Source: Streptomyces laurentii
GTDB lineage: Bacteria; Actinomycetota; Actinomycetes; Streptomycetales; Streptomycetaceae
NCBI GenBank assembly: GCA_002355495.1
Contig: AP017424.1
Span: 4,030,001 to 4,094,000 of the forward strand
Reading direction: 5' to 3'
DNA length: 64,000 nt
The position numbers and the translations under genes are program-made. Positions 42,506-51,297 of the stretch are shown in pieces. Under the pieces are notes generated by a model. The model had not been told where the DNA came from. It did no database searches and saw only the letters and a program-made list of their open reading frames with translations. Within the stretch, counting starts at the first letter, position 1. Every line of letters starts with the position of its first letter.

Positions 42506-42925
42506 TCAGCCGGCCTCCGGCCCCTCGCCCTCGTCGACCGGGCGGATCACCACCGGGTACTCCGGCGCACCGGCCGGCTGCGGACACTGGGCGACGCGGG
42601 CCGCGATCTCGGCGACCCGCTCCGGGGTCGCGCAGTCCAGCACCCAGTACCCGGCCGTCACCTCCGTCGTCGCCCCGTAGGGGTTCTCCTGGACCACCGG
42701 CCGTCCCTCGGAGTCCGCGGTGACGAACCGGGTCCGGGCGGGCTCGACGAGCCCCCGCGCGTCCACGAGCTCGCCGCTGTCCCGGAGGTCGTCGTTGACC
42801 GAGTTCATGTACGCGAACATCGCCCGCAGCTCCGGCTCGCTCCACGCCGGGCTGTGCCCGGAGGACTGCCCTCGCATCGCGTCGTAGTCGGCCTGGGCGC
42901 CCTGCACCATCACCAGGTACTTCAT
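42506..42925 (-). CDS. YciI/DGPF-domain protein
   Basis: A 139-residue YCII-related domain protein: MKYLVMVQGAQADYD at the start, AMFAYMNSVNDDLRDSGELVDARGL, then VQENPYGATTEVTAGYWVLDCATPERVAEIAARVAQCP. This family has a ferredoxin-like fold and often accompanies ECF sigma factors in Actinobacteria, none of which is adjacent here. The function is unknown. ATG 42925 is chosen for the AGGAGG region upstream. Confidence 0.9.
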   Translation of the reverse strand: MKYLVMVQGAQADYDAMRGQSSGHSPAWSEPELRAMFAYMNSVNDDLRDSGELVDARGLVEPARTRFVTADSEGRPVVQENPYGATTEVTAGYWVLDCATPERVAEIAARVAQCPQPAGAPEYPVVIRPVDEGEGPEAG

Positions 42926-43064
42926 GACCTTCTCCTGCCTCCTCTTCCTGACCACCGGACCACCGCGGACCGTGGACCACCGCGGACCGTCGGGGTGGGT
43001 CCTTCACAGGAGACGGCAGAGCCGGGCCGGACCGCCCGGCGCTTGGTCCGATCCCCCGGGGGAC

Positions 43065-43142
43065 GCCACCCGAAAGGGGGGACGACCCGGAGCGAGGACG
43101 ACCCGGAGCGAGGACGACCCGGAGCGAGGACGACCCGGAGGG
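43065..43142. repeat. 16-bp tandem repeat x4
   Basis: Copies of GACGACCCGGAGCGAG in the spacer between the YciI gene and the winged-helix gene; the last copy is partial. Confidence 0.8.
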
Positions 43143-43152
43143 GCCGGTCCGG

Positions 43153-44420
43153 TCAGCCGGCGGACAGCTCCTTCTCCAGCGGGGTACGGAAGCGCGGGGT
43201 GACCCGGACCTCGCCGAGCCGGCCGGCCAGCCGCGCCGCCTCCGCCTCCACCGCCCGTACGAGAGCCGTCCGGCCGCCCTTCGCCGTGCCCTTGGTGTGC
43301 GTGGCGCGCGTGGCGCGCGTGGCGTCCTCCGCGTCCGGCAGCAGCCGCCACACGATCCCGCCGTCCGGGCGCTGCGCCCAGCCGCCCACGATCCGGCCGT
43401 TCCACCACACCGTCGGCCCGATGTTCCCGCTCCGGTCGAAGAGGAGCGGACGGTGGGCCGGGTCGAGATACCAGTCGCGCTCCTGCCAGCCCATCGCCGT
43501 CGGATCGAGCGCGGGGAGCAGCGCCGCCCACGGTTCGTCCGGGGACGGTACGGGGTCGAGGTCGTCGGGCAGTACGAACCCGGTCCCGTCCTCGCCCCGG
43601 CCCCCGCCCCCGTGAGGGTCACCCGTACGGCGTCGAGCGCGCCCAGGGCACGCCGTACGTCCGTCAGCGTCCAGCCCGTCCACCACTTCAGGTCGGCCTC
43701 CGTCGCCGGCCCGTACGCGGCCAGCCAGTGCCGTACGAGCTCCGCGCGCGCCTCGGCGGGCGGCGGGGCGGCCGCCGTGGCCCCCTCCGGCGCGGCCGAC
43801 CAGCGGAAGCGGTTCGACGTCCAGCCGCCCTGCGGGCGGCCCCGGACGATCAGGCCGCGCATCCCGAGTATCCGCAGGACGCGGGTGCCGACGGACTGCG
43901 GTCCCTCCTGGCGGGTGCCGACCCCGTACACGTACGTCGCCCGCAATCGCGGGACGGCGGCGCCGAGTTCGGTCCCGGTCGCCTCGCCCCGCGCCGCCAG
44001 TTCGGCGAGGACCAGGCGCTCGGTCTCGGCGAGCCACGGCTCGTCGTAGTCGCTGCCCGCCGCCAAGTGCGCGAGGAGACGGGCGCGTTCGCGGACGCCG
44101 GCCGCCTCGGCGGAGGAGGAGTGCACGGCGGCGGCGAGCCCGGACGGCACGACGAAGACGGTGTGCCGCATGCCGTGCATCCGGACCAGCGTCCGCTCCT
44201 CGTACAGCGCCCGCTCGGTCCTCGCGACCGGATCCGTGCCGTCGTCCGCGAGGCGCGCGCCGACGGCGAGGAACACCGTCGCCGGATCCGTGCCGTGCAG
44301 CGCCACCAGCGCGTCCGCGACCTCTTCGGCCGTCGTCGCCCGCGCGGCCCCGGCCAGCCGGTGCCGTGTCGCGAGCCGCGCCCGGCGCTCCTCGGAGCCG
44401 ATCACCCTTGGTTCACCCAT
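43153..44420 (-). pseudogene. winged-helix DNA-binding (HTH_42) protein, apparent frameshift
   Basis: A gene of the winged-helix DNA-binding domain family related to YcaQ and AlkX. The N-terminal frame begins at ATG 44420 (MGEPRVIGSEERRARLATRH), includes LVALHGTDPATVFLAVGAR and LKWWTGWTLTDVRRAL, and the C-terminal frame from about 43600 continues with FVLPDDLDPVPSPDEPWAALLPALDPTAMGWQERDWYL and the DRSGNIGPTVWWNGRIVGGW motif. The frames join by a -1 shift in the G/C run 43593-43611. Combined length is about 420 residues, near the family norm. It is either a broken gene or a sequencing error. Relatives unhook DNA interstrand crosslinks or act as glycosylases. Confidence 0.8.
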
Positions 44421-44429
44421 GGGTTCGTT

Positions 44430-45329
44430 CTATCGCGCGGAGGGCGGCCGGGACGGGAGTCCGGAGAGGAAATCCGCGATCACGGCGTGCAGCACCTCCG
44501 GCCGCTCCAGGTGCAGGTCGTGCCCGGTGCCCGGGACGCCGGACCCGTACAGCCGCGCCGGCTGCCGTCCCGCCATTCGCTCGTACTCCTCCGCCGGGAT
44601 GATGCCGTGCCGGCCGAGGACGGCGAGGACGGGCACGGCGATCGCGTCCCACTCCTCCCAGCGGTCGCGCCCGGTGTTCTCGGCGAGCGCGGCGGTCATC
44701 ACCTCGGGGACGAACCTGGGCCACAGTCCGTCGTCCCGTACCTCCAGGCCGTCCGCCCAGCCTTCCCCCACGGGCCCGCCGCCGAGGTGCGCGACCGCCG
44801 CCTCCCGCGTCGGGAACGGCACCGGCCAGGCCCGCAGCCAGCTGCCGACCTCCGCCACGGTCCCGGGCGTGGTGCGGGCTGGGCCGGCCTCGACCAGGAC
44901 GGCCGCGGACAGCAGGGCGGAGTGCGCGGCGGCGGTCAGCAGGGCGGCGTGGGCGCCGTACGACTGGCCGATCAACACCGGCCGTTCCAGCCGGAGTTCT
45001 TCGATCACGAAGAGGGCGTCGGCGACGTGCGCCTCGCGCGAGACGTCCCGTGGACGCCGCTCGCTCGCGCCGTGCCCGCGCTGGTCGAGGGCGACCACCC
45101 GGTGGCCGTCGGCGCGCAGCCGACGGGCGATCACGTCCCACTCACCGGCGTGGCCGGCGAGCCCGTGCAGCAGAAGCAGCGGCGGCCGGGTGGTGGCCTC
45201 CGTACCCTCTGTGCCCTCCGGACACCAGTCGCGGAGGGAGAGCCGCACCCCGTCACGTATCAGGGTGCGCGTCGTCCATTCCCTACGGGCCTTCAGGGAC
45301 TGAGGGTCCTCAGGGGTGTTCAGGGTCAT
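44430..45329 (-). CDS. alpha/beta hydrolase
   Basis: A 299-residue alpha/beta hydrolase: LLLLHGLAGHAGEWD oxyanion strand, ALDQRGHGASERRP, nucleophile elbow GQSYGAH and a late GTGHDLHLERPE with the catalytic histidine. The sequence resembles haloalkane-dehalogenase/epoxide-hydrolase-type and esterase enzymes of the superfamily, but the substrate cannot be told. It is followed nine bases later by the start of the winged-helix gene on the same strand, so they may share a transcript. Confidence 0.85.
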   Translation of the reverse strand: MTLNTPEDPQSLKARREWTTRTLIRDGVRLSLRDWCPEGTEGTEATTRPPLLLLHGLAGHAGEWDVIARRLRADGHRVVALDQRGHGASERRPRDVSREAHVADALFVIEELRLERPVLIGQSYGAHAALLTAAAHSALLSAAVLVEAGPARTTPGTVAEVGSWLRAWPVPFPTREAAVAHLGGGPVGEGWADGLEVRDDGLWPRFVPEVMTAALAENTGRDRWEEWDAIAVPVLAVLGRHGIIPAEEYERMAGRQPARLYGSGVPGTGHDLHLERPEVLHAVIADFLSGLPSRPPSAR

Positions 45330-45404
45330 ACGGTCTCCAGGCCCGGTCCGGCCAGGTCGTGTCCGGAAAGCAGCGTCGTCTGCCCGCAGGGCAGGGCCCG
45401 CGGC

Positions 45405-45496
45405 GTGGGGGCACCTCCCGTGCCCGAAGGGCTACGGGGGAGTGCGTGCCAGGCGTCGCGGGCTGGGGGCACCTCCCAGGCGAAGCCCTGGGGGGA
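45405..45496. repeat. two copies of a GGGGGCACCTCCC...GGGGGAG element
   Basis: Copy A (45405-45442) and copy B (45462-45496) share TGGGGGCACCTCCC, a small hairpin of variable arms, and GGGGGAG. Both lie between DUF4287 and the hydrolase. A third copy lies inside purD (60499-60536). I remember this motif as a common dispersed Streptomyces repeat but give no name. Confidence 0.75.
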
Positions 45497-45513
45497 GGCT
45501 TTGCGGGCTCGGC

Positions 45514-45717
45514 CTAGAGGTTGCGAGAGTAGGCGACGAGGGCGTTGGCGTGACCGTGGCCCAGACCGTGTTCGGTCTTCAGCCACTTCACGAGCTCCAT
45601 GTGCTTGACGAGCGGGGAGGCCTCGATGAGCTCCAGCCACTCGGCGATGGGACGCCCGTACTTCTTCTCGATGGAGGGGAAGTAGCCGGCGGGGTTCGGG
45701 GCGGTGGCGGCGGCCAT
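45514..45717 (-). CDS. DUF4287 small protein
   Basis: A 67-residue protein: PSIEKKYGRPIAEWLELIEA, then HMELVKWLKTEHGLGHGHANALVAYSR, the DUF4287 signature. The short helical fold has no known activity. ATG 45717 follows GAGGAAGAGG. The upstream region to 45885 is a divergent promoter region. Confidence 0.9.
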   Translation of the reverse strand: MAAATAPNPAGYFPSIEKKYGRPIAEWLELIEASPLVKHMELVKWLKTEHGLGHGHANALVAYSRNL

Positions 45718-45885
45718 GGCAGGACCTCTTCCTCGGTTCGCGGTGACGTGGTGTCCCGTACGGACAGGGCAGACCGCGGCCTGATCGAAAACTCATCGGT
45801 GAACCGAAGATTTTTTCCGATGAATTCCGGACGGCCTGTCGCGTGCCCCCGTCCCCCGGCCCGTACGGACTCCTAGGCTCGGCGC

Positions 45886-46203
45886 GTGACCGAGAACGAG
45901 ATCAAACTCAAGGCCATCGCCGCACTGACGGCGCTGCGCGGCGGGGTCGACGAGAGCCTCGTCTCGGACCTGCTCGGGGAGGTGATCCCGGGGCAGTTCG
46001 CGGTGCCGGCGGGGGCGGGCGCCGAGGAGGTCGGCATGGCGGTCCTCGCCCAGCTCTCCGAGCCGCTGAGCGCGCTCGTCAACGGCTTCATCGTGGCGTT
46101 CGACGCGGTGGCCGAAGCCCACGACTCCACCGGGGCGGATCCCGACACCGCGCACATCCTCCAGGAGCTGGCGCTGCGGCTGGCGAGCGACAACTTCGAG
46201 TGA
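45886..46203 (+). CDS. conserved small acidic protein (DUF6457-like)
   Basis: A 105-residue acidic helical protein (TENEIKLKAIAALTALRGGVDE, then a C-terminal TAHILQELALRLASDNFE). It resembles the DUF6457 group found in Actinobacteria near molybdopterin or carbohydrate genes; no such genes are adjacent. The start GTG 45886 lies seven bases after TAGGCT, a likely -10, so the transcript may be leaderless. Confidence 0.7.
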   Translation: MTENEIKLKAIAALTALRGGVDESLVSDLLGEVIPGQFAVPAGAGAEEVGMAVLAQLSEPLSALVNGFIVAFDAVAEAHDSTGADPDTAHILQELALRLASDNFE

Positions 46204-46449
46204 CCGCTTGCCCGGTGGGCGAGGGGAGCAGGGGGCGGAGCCGCGCAGGTCAAGGGCTGACCGGCCCGCCTGGCAGGGACCGTGAGGGACGGTCGCCCCG
46301 GGAAAAAGGCGGGACCTCATGGGGCGGCCTGGCGTACCGTCACCTCTCGATCTTGGCCGGATCTCCTGTGGCCGGATTTCCCTGGGCAGGTGTTCCCAGG
46401 CGGGTCCTCCCCAGAGCGGATCCCCGACCCTGACGACGGAGTCACCGAC

Positions 46450-47331
46450 GTGTCGATACGCCTCACCCCGCTCGCCGACCCCGAACCGACCTCCCTCGGA
46501 CACCGCCTCGCCTGGGTGGCGAGCGGCCCGGACGGAACCCCGCTGGGGCACGCGTTCCTGCGGTTCTTCACGAAGGACGGCCAGCGCCATCTGGCCGGGG
46601 TGGACGTACGGGTCCATCCGGCCGAACGCCGCCACGGCGCCGGGTCGTTGCTGCTCGACGCGGCCGTCGCGGCGGCGCGCGAGGACGGGCGGCGCAGCCT
46701 GGTCGCGCAGGCGGAGGCCGGGTCGCCCGGCGCGGCGTTCCTCGCCGCGCGGGAGTTCGGCGTGGCGATGCGGCTGACGTACGCGCGGCTGCCGCTGGTC
46801 GACGCCGACCTGCCCTTCCTGACCGCGCTCACGCGGCAGGAACACCCTGGCTACCGGCTGGTGGAGTGGACGGGCCTGGTGCCGGACGACCTGGCCGGCA
46901 GCTATGTGGCGTCGCGCCGGGCCATGGACGACATGCCGACGGGGACGGTCGACTACGGCCGGGTGGTCTGGGACCTCGAACGGGTACGGGCGGCGGCGGC
47001 CGCGGTCGCCGGGCGCGGCGAAGTGCTGCACACGGTGGCGGCGGTGGCCGAGGCGGACGGGGCCGTCGTCGGGTTCACCGAACTGGTGACGCCGGGCGAT
47101 GGAACCGGCGACGGCCTGCACTACGGGACGGCCGTCCTGCCCGAACACCGCGGCCACGGCCTCGCCCGCTGGATGAAGGCGGCGTCGATCGTACGGGCGC
47201 GCGAGCGGCAGCCGGGACTGGCCGGACTCGTCACCGACACCGCCGACACCAACCCGTACATGCGCCGCGTCAACGACGTTCTCGGCTACCTCCCGACCCA
47301 CGAGGCACACGAGTTCCAGCGCGCGCTGTGA
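46450..47331 (+). CDS. GNAT acetyltransferase (tandem domains)
   Basis: A 293-residue protein of two GNAT-like halves. The N-terminal half carries VDVRVHPAERRHGAGSLLLDAAV, an acetyl-CoA binding motif. The C-terminal half has VVGFTELVTPGD and GTAVLPEHRGHGLARWMKAASI, and ends with NDVLGYLPTHEAHEFQRAL. Tandem GNATs of this shape occur in antibiotic-resistance and aminoglycoside-related enzymes, but the substrate is unknown. GTG 46450 is preferred because similarity starts there and GGAG lies upstream. Confidence 0.87.
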   Translation: MSIRLTPLADPEPTSLGHRLAWVASGPDGTPLGHAFLRFFTKDGQRHLAGVDVRVHPAERRHGAGSLLLDAAVAAAREDGRRSLVAQAEAGSPGAAFLAAREFGVAMRLTYARLPLVDADLPFLTALTRQEHPGYRLVEWTGLVPDDLAGSYVASRRAMDDMPTGTVDYGRVVWDLERVRAAAAAVAGRGEVLHTVAAVAEADGAVVGFTELVTPGDGTGDGLHYGTAVLPEHRGHGLARWMKAASIVRARERQPGLAGLVTDTADTNPYMRRVNDVLGYLPTHEAHEFQRAL

Positions 47332-47430
47332 GCGCGCTCCGGGGCGTGATCCGGAGCGCGGGTCACCCCTCAGGGTGATCGGCGGTGCGCCTGCGTGAAG
47401 GGCCCGGGCGCGGCCTTCGAGGATGCGCCC

Positions 47431-48036
47431 ATGCGCCTTTCCTCCCCGTTCCCCTTCGCCCTCCCCTCCCTCTCCCGTTCGCTGTCGCGCCGAGCGCTGC
47501 TGCCCGCGCTCGCGCCGTTCGTGGCGGCCGTCGCCGTTCTGACCACCGGGGTCTCGGCCACGGCCGCCGCGGCGGAGGCCTGCGGCTCGATCATCACGGC
47601 CCCGCTCGCCCGCCCGGTCCCGGCGAACGACCCCTGTCCCAGTACCGACCCGGTGGTGTGCCGGATCCGCGTCATGCCGATGGACGAGAAGGTCGAGGCC
47701 CAGCGCATCCGCATGCGCTACCACCAGCTCCTGGAGGACATGCACCGCACCGAGGCCGACATGCGCGCGGCGGGCGCCACCGAGGAGGAGGTCGCCCGCG
47801 AACTCGTCGACATGCGCAACCAGGCCAAGGAGATCACCCGCGCCGGCATGACCCCCGCGGAGGTCCGCATCCTCGAAGAGCGCAACCAGGCAAAGTACGG
47901 CAACCCCCTCGGCCCGACCGCCGACCAGCTCTACGCCAAGTACGGCTCCTGGGAACTGGTCTCCGACGCCGCGATGCGCACCAGCTACGCCGTCGACCGC
48001 GAACTGAGCCTCGAATACCGCCCCTGCCCGGTCTGA
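47431..48036 (+). CDS. secreted protein of unknown function
   Basis: A 201-residue protein with a long signal peptide (about 1-48, SLSRRALLPALAPFVAAVAVL, cleavage near AAAAEA) and a mature part with four Cys residues (EACGS, NDPCPS, VVCRI, CPV at the end) that could form two disulfides, separated by a long helical segment (EKVEAQRIRMRYHQLLED, EVARELVDMRNQAKEITRAGM). I do not recognise the family. A terminator follows. Confidence 0.75.
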   Translation: MRLSSPFPFALPSLSRSLSRRALLPALAPFVAAVAVLTTGVSATAAAAEACGSIITAPLARPVPANDPCPSTDPVVCRIRVMPMDEKVEAQRIRMRYHQLLEDMHRTEADMRAAGATEEEVARELVDMRNQAKEITRAGMTPAEVRILEERNQAKYGNPLGPTADQLYAKYGSWELVSDAAMRTSYAVDRELSLEYRPCPV

Positions 48037-48059
48037 CGGGGAGACGGACCCGGATACGC

Positions 48060-48090
48060 CGCAGGGCCGGACTCGCTGTCCGGCCCTGCG
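48060..48090. terminator. terminator between convergent genes
   Basis: A perfect 12-bp stem (CGCAGGGCCGGA and TCCGGCCCTGCG) with a 7-nt loop, after the secreted-protein gene. A GTGCCGGGGG run (about 48130-48160) follows. Confidence 0.88.
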
Positions 48091-48180
48091 GGCTGACGGG
48101 GGACGTGGCGGATGCCGTGCCGGGCCCCGGGGGTGCCGGGGGTGCCGGGGGTGCCGGGTGCCGGACCGGCGGCCCCGCGT

Positions 48181-49941
48181 CTACGGCTTGCGGACCAGCC
48201 GGTCGAGACGCGCCTGGCTGAGCACGAGAGGAAGCCGGAGCTGCGGTGCCGAGCCGATGACCAGAGGGCGCATCATCTCGATGGCACCACCCGTCGAGGC
48301 GCCGTCCTCGTGGGAGAGGATGTGGCAGTGCCAGACCGATGTGCCCGGGATGGTGTACGTGCCGACCCAGGCGGTGATGTGGTCCGGTGGAGCCACGAAG
48401 GTGTCCTTGGGCCCGGATTCGTAGGCTTTCGCCGGCTCGAAGGCGCCCACCGTGCCGGGCACGGGCTTCCCGTCGGCGTCCCACTGGCCGACGGGCCACC
48501 GTCCGATCAGACGGAGCTCCGCGAGGTGTTCGTGGAAGGGGTGCGCGTCCGGAGTGCGGTTGCGCATCGCCCAGACCTCCGTGGAGCCGAGCTGCGGCGT
48601 CTCGGTGGCGGCGTCGAAGTAGTTGAGCAGCCGGTTCGCGTCCCCGAGCTGCGCGACGCCGGGCGTGCTCTCCGCGGCCTGCACGGTCCGGAGCCGTGCC
48701 TTCGCCAACTGCCCGGTCAGCGACTCGTCGTTGTTGGTCTCCACGATCGTCCCCGGTACGCGTGAGCGGTCCGGGGACGTCACGGCGCGCGCCACGTCGA
48801 AGCGCATCAGCCGGGGAATCAGGGCGGCGGTGTTCGGGCCGGGGTAGGGCGCGGCGGCGTCGTTGGCCAGCACCCACCGCTGCCCTTCGTGACCGGTGAA
48901 GTCGACGACCACCTTGTAGCGCTCTCCGGGGGAGATCAGCAGGTCGCCGACGGGAGCGGGATGCCGCAGATAGCCCACGTCGTTGCCGACCACGGTCATG
49001 GCCGGCGCGGCTGCCGCACGCGATCCGTCGGCCGGCTGGAGGCTGAGGTGGTAGAAGCGCGAGTCGGAGCCGTTCACCAGAGTGAAGGTGTAGCGCCGCG
49101 GCTGTACGGCCTGCTTGGGGGCGATGGTCCCGTTGATCACCGGCAGGTCGCCGAAGAACTCCGGGTCGGCGTGCGTGTAACACAGCGAGTGGTCGGCGTT
49201 GAAGGACTTGTCCTGGAGCACGTACGCCTTGGCGAAGTCGCCCTGGGGCAGTCCGAACGACGGCTCCAGTTCGTCGGTGTGGGGCGCCAGTCCGGCCAGG
49301 CCCTCGTAGACGTGGTACGAGTCGTGCGCGTCGGCGTGGTCGTGGTACCAGACGGTCGCCGCCGCCTGGTGGTTCGGGTACTCCTGGGTCTGCGATCCCC
49401 CCGGGGGCACCTCCGCGCCGTTGGGGACCGGGACGCCGTCGCTGTCCGCGGGCTGGAGACCGCCATGGCGATGTGTGGTGATGGTGTTCTCGTCGCGGGG
49501 CTGGTCGAACGGGAAGACCGCCGTCCCGGCCGCGGGCAGGGCGTTGACGACCCGCACCTTGATGGGGCGGTCCTTCCGGGTGACGATGGTCGGCCCGAGG
49601 TAGTCCATGGCCGCGTTGGCCGTGCTGTAGGCCAGGGTCTTGGTCGGCCCCCACGCGCTGCTGAACCGGTGGGTGTGGTGGACGCCCGCCGTGAGGGTGT
49701 AATGGTCCTGTCCGTCCGGTGCGGCGACCGGCGGTTGCCGCACGTCGTCGAGGAAGGGCGTCACCGCGGGCGAGGGGCCACAGGACGGGGGGACGGCGGC
49801 CTCGGCCGGCACCGTGACCGGACCGGACACCGGAAACAGTCCGGTCCCGAGCACGAACATCCCCGCGAGAGCCGCCGGCCGTGGCGGAAGCAGTCGTCCG
49901 CCGGCTCGCCGGAGCCGGTCGCGCCATGTCGCTCTGAGCAA
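48181..49941 (-). CDS. secreted multicopper oxidase (CotA/phenoxazinone synthase type)
   Basis: A 586-residue three-cupredoxin-domain oxidase. Copper motifs are HRHGG (first), WYHDHADAH (second), HPFHEHLAEL (third) and HCHILSHEDGAS (fourth, holding the T1 Cys-equivalent and T2/T3 His). After the fourth motif CotA-type enzymes have the axial Met five residues after the last His; here the Met-Met pair follows only after an extra GASTGGAIE stretch. A signal peptide of Ala/Leu type follows the start. The start TTG 49941 is supported by GGGAGG six bases upstream; no ATG has such a site. Confidence 0.9.
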   Translation of the reverse strand: MLRATWRDRLRRAGGRLLPPRPAALAGMFVLGTGLFPVSGPVTVPAEAAVPPSCGPSPAVTPFLDDVRQPPVAAPDGQDHYTLTAGVHHTHRFSSAWGPTKTLAYSTANAAMDYLGPTIVTRKDRPIKVRVVNALPAAGTAVFPFDQPRDENTITTHRHGGLQPADSDGVPVPNGAEVPPGGSQTQEYPNHQAAATVWYHDHADAHDSYHVYEGLAGLAPHTDELEPSFGLPQGDFAKAYVLQDKSFNADHSLCYTHADPEFFGDLPVINGTIAPKQAVQPRRYTFTLVNGSDSRFYHLSLQPADGSRAAAAPAMTVVGNDVGYLRHPAPVGDLLISPGERYKVVVDFTGHEGQRWVLANDAAAPYPGPNTAALIPRLMRFDVARAVTSPDRSRVPGTIVETNNDESLTGQLAKARLRTVQAAESTPGVAQLGDANRLLNYFDAATETPQLGSTEVWAMRNRTPDAHPFHEHLAELRLIGRWPVGQWDADGKPVPGTVGAFEPAKAYESGPKDTFVAPPDHITAWVGTYTIPGTSVWHCHILSHEDGASTGGAIEMMRPLVIGSAPQLRLPLVLSQARLDRLVRKP

Positions 49942-50231
49942 GAGAACCTCCCGCGAAGCGTGATCGGGGCTCGCGCACGACGTGTCCGCCGACCGGCGGG
50001 ACGATGCGGGGCGGGCGCCCGAGGGCCGTATCGGCGCAAGGATGGACGACCGGATGATCGGCCCCCGCGCGACGCGGCTTCCAGGGCTTCGAACGAGCGA
50101 CAGGAGCACCCGAATGCGGCGCGAGATGCCGGGGACTGACGACTTGTCAGGACGTGCCCGGGATGGTCAGCACGATCGCCGCCGGGCCGGGCCGGGCCGA
50201 TTCGGCACCGGCCTCGGCACCGGCGCCCGCG

Positions 50232-51080
50232 TCACACCGGCCGGGTCGCGGTGACGACGTAGTAGTCGAGGACGTGGTCCTCGTAGGCGCGCAGGAAGTT
50301 GCGGGGCCAGGTGCCCGGGGCCCACCACTGGGCGAGCCACCGGTCCCAGCCCGGCCAGACGTCCGGGCCGATCGACTCGACGCGCACCCGCTTGAGCCCG
50401 GCGGCCGTGAACGCGTCGGCGAGCGCCTGGACCGGCCGGGCGATGTCCAGGCCGTTCGCGTACGTCTCCAGGAGCCGGGCCGGCTCCTCGGTCCGGCCGG
50501 GCGCGTCGTCGACGGTGAAGAAGCTGGTGACGGCCACCCGGCCGCCCGGGCGCAGCACCCGCGCCGCCTCCGCCGCGAAGGCGTCCAGGTCGGGGAAGTG
50601 CTGAGCGGCCTCGACGCTGATGAGCGCGTCGAACTCGCCGTCCGTCATGGGCATGCGTTCCGCCGCTCCCCGGACGAACCGCAGCCGCTCCCCGTCCGCC
50701 GCGAGCAGACCGGCCTGGGCGTCGCGCGCCCGCTCCAGCTGGTCCGGGTGGATGTCCATGCCGGTGACCGCCGCGGGCCCGTACTCGCGCAGGGCGACCG
50801 CGCATCCCATGCCAAGGCCGCAGCCCACGTCGAGGATCCTCGGGTGTTCCGGCAGCTCGGCCGCGGTCAGGGAGTCGAGGACGTGCCGGTAGAGATCCTC
50901 CTGGCTGCGGACCCGCTCGGGCTCGCCGACCGGATGGTCCAGGTCGATGTCCCGCCAGTATCCGAAGTTGATGAATCCCCCGGCGAAGATCGGCTCCCGG
51001 CTCAGATCCACCGGACCGTACGTCCGCTCCACCATGGGCCCCATGGCGGGCACAGCCTGCCGCATGTCGTCGTCCGTCAC
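50232..51080 (-). CDS. class I SAM-dependent methyltransferase
   Basis: A 282-residue methyltransferase. PRILDVGCGLGMGCAVAL is motif I, TGMDIHPDQLERARDAQ follows, FDALISVEAAQHFPDLDAF and AARVLRPGGRVAVTSFF are motifs of the Rossmann fold. The N-terminal GGFINFGYW stretch resembles methyltransferases of the sterol/gamma-tocopherol or glycine-sarcosine type. Target unknown. GTG 51080 is chosen because CTGGAGG lies nine bases upstream; ATG 51062 is possible. Confidence 0.87.
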   Translation of the reverse strand: MTDDDMRQAVPAMGPMVERTYGPVDLSREPIFAGGFINFGYWRDIDLDHPVGEPERVRSQEDLYRHVLDSLTAAELPEHPRILDVGCGLGMGCAVALREYGPAAVTGMDIHPDQLERARDAQAGLLAADGERLRFVRGAAERMPMTDGEFDALISVEAAQHFPDLDAFAAEAARVLRPGGRVAVTSFFTVDDAPGRTEEPARLLETYANGLDIARPVQALADAFTAAGLKRVRVESIGPDVWPGWDRWLAQWWAPGTWPRNFLRAYEDHVLDYYVVTATRPV

Positions 51081-51227
51081 CGTGCCGTACCTCCAGAGAA
51101 CCCGACCCGAGCCGACCTGTCCGTACGCGATCCACCCCACCGCAAGAACTCCCCGCGCGACAGACGAGTAACGGCCAGGCTGAAAGTGAGGTGAGCCGAG
51201 ACGGGAACACGCACCCGGCGGTCACGC

Positions 51228-51258
51228 AGACGGGCCGGTGCGTCGCACCGGCCCGTCT
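51228..51258 (-). terminator. terminator of the surface-protein gene
   Basis: A 13-bp perfect stem (AGACGGGCCGGTG and CACCGGCCCGTCT) with a 5-nt loop just downstream of the minus-strand stop at 51298. Confidence 0.85.
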
Positions 51259-51297
51259 CAGTGGTACCCGCGGCTGTCCGCAGGTGGTCGTGTGTGA

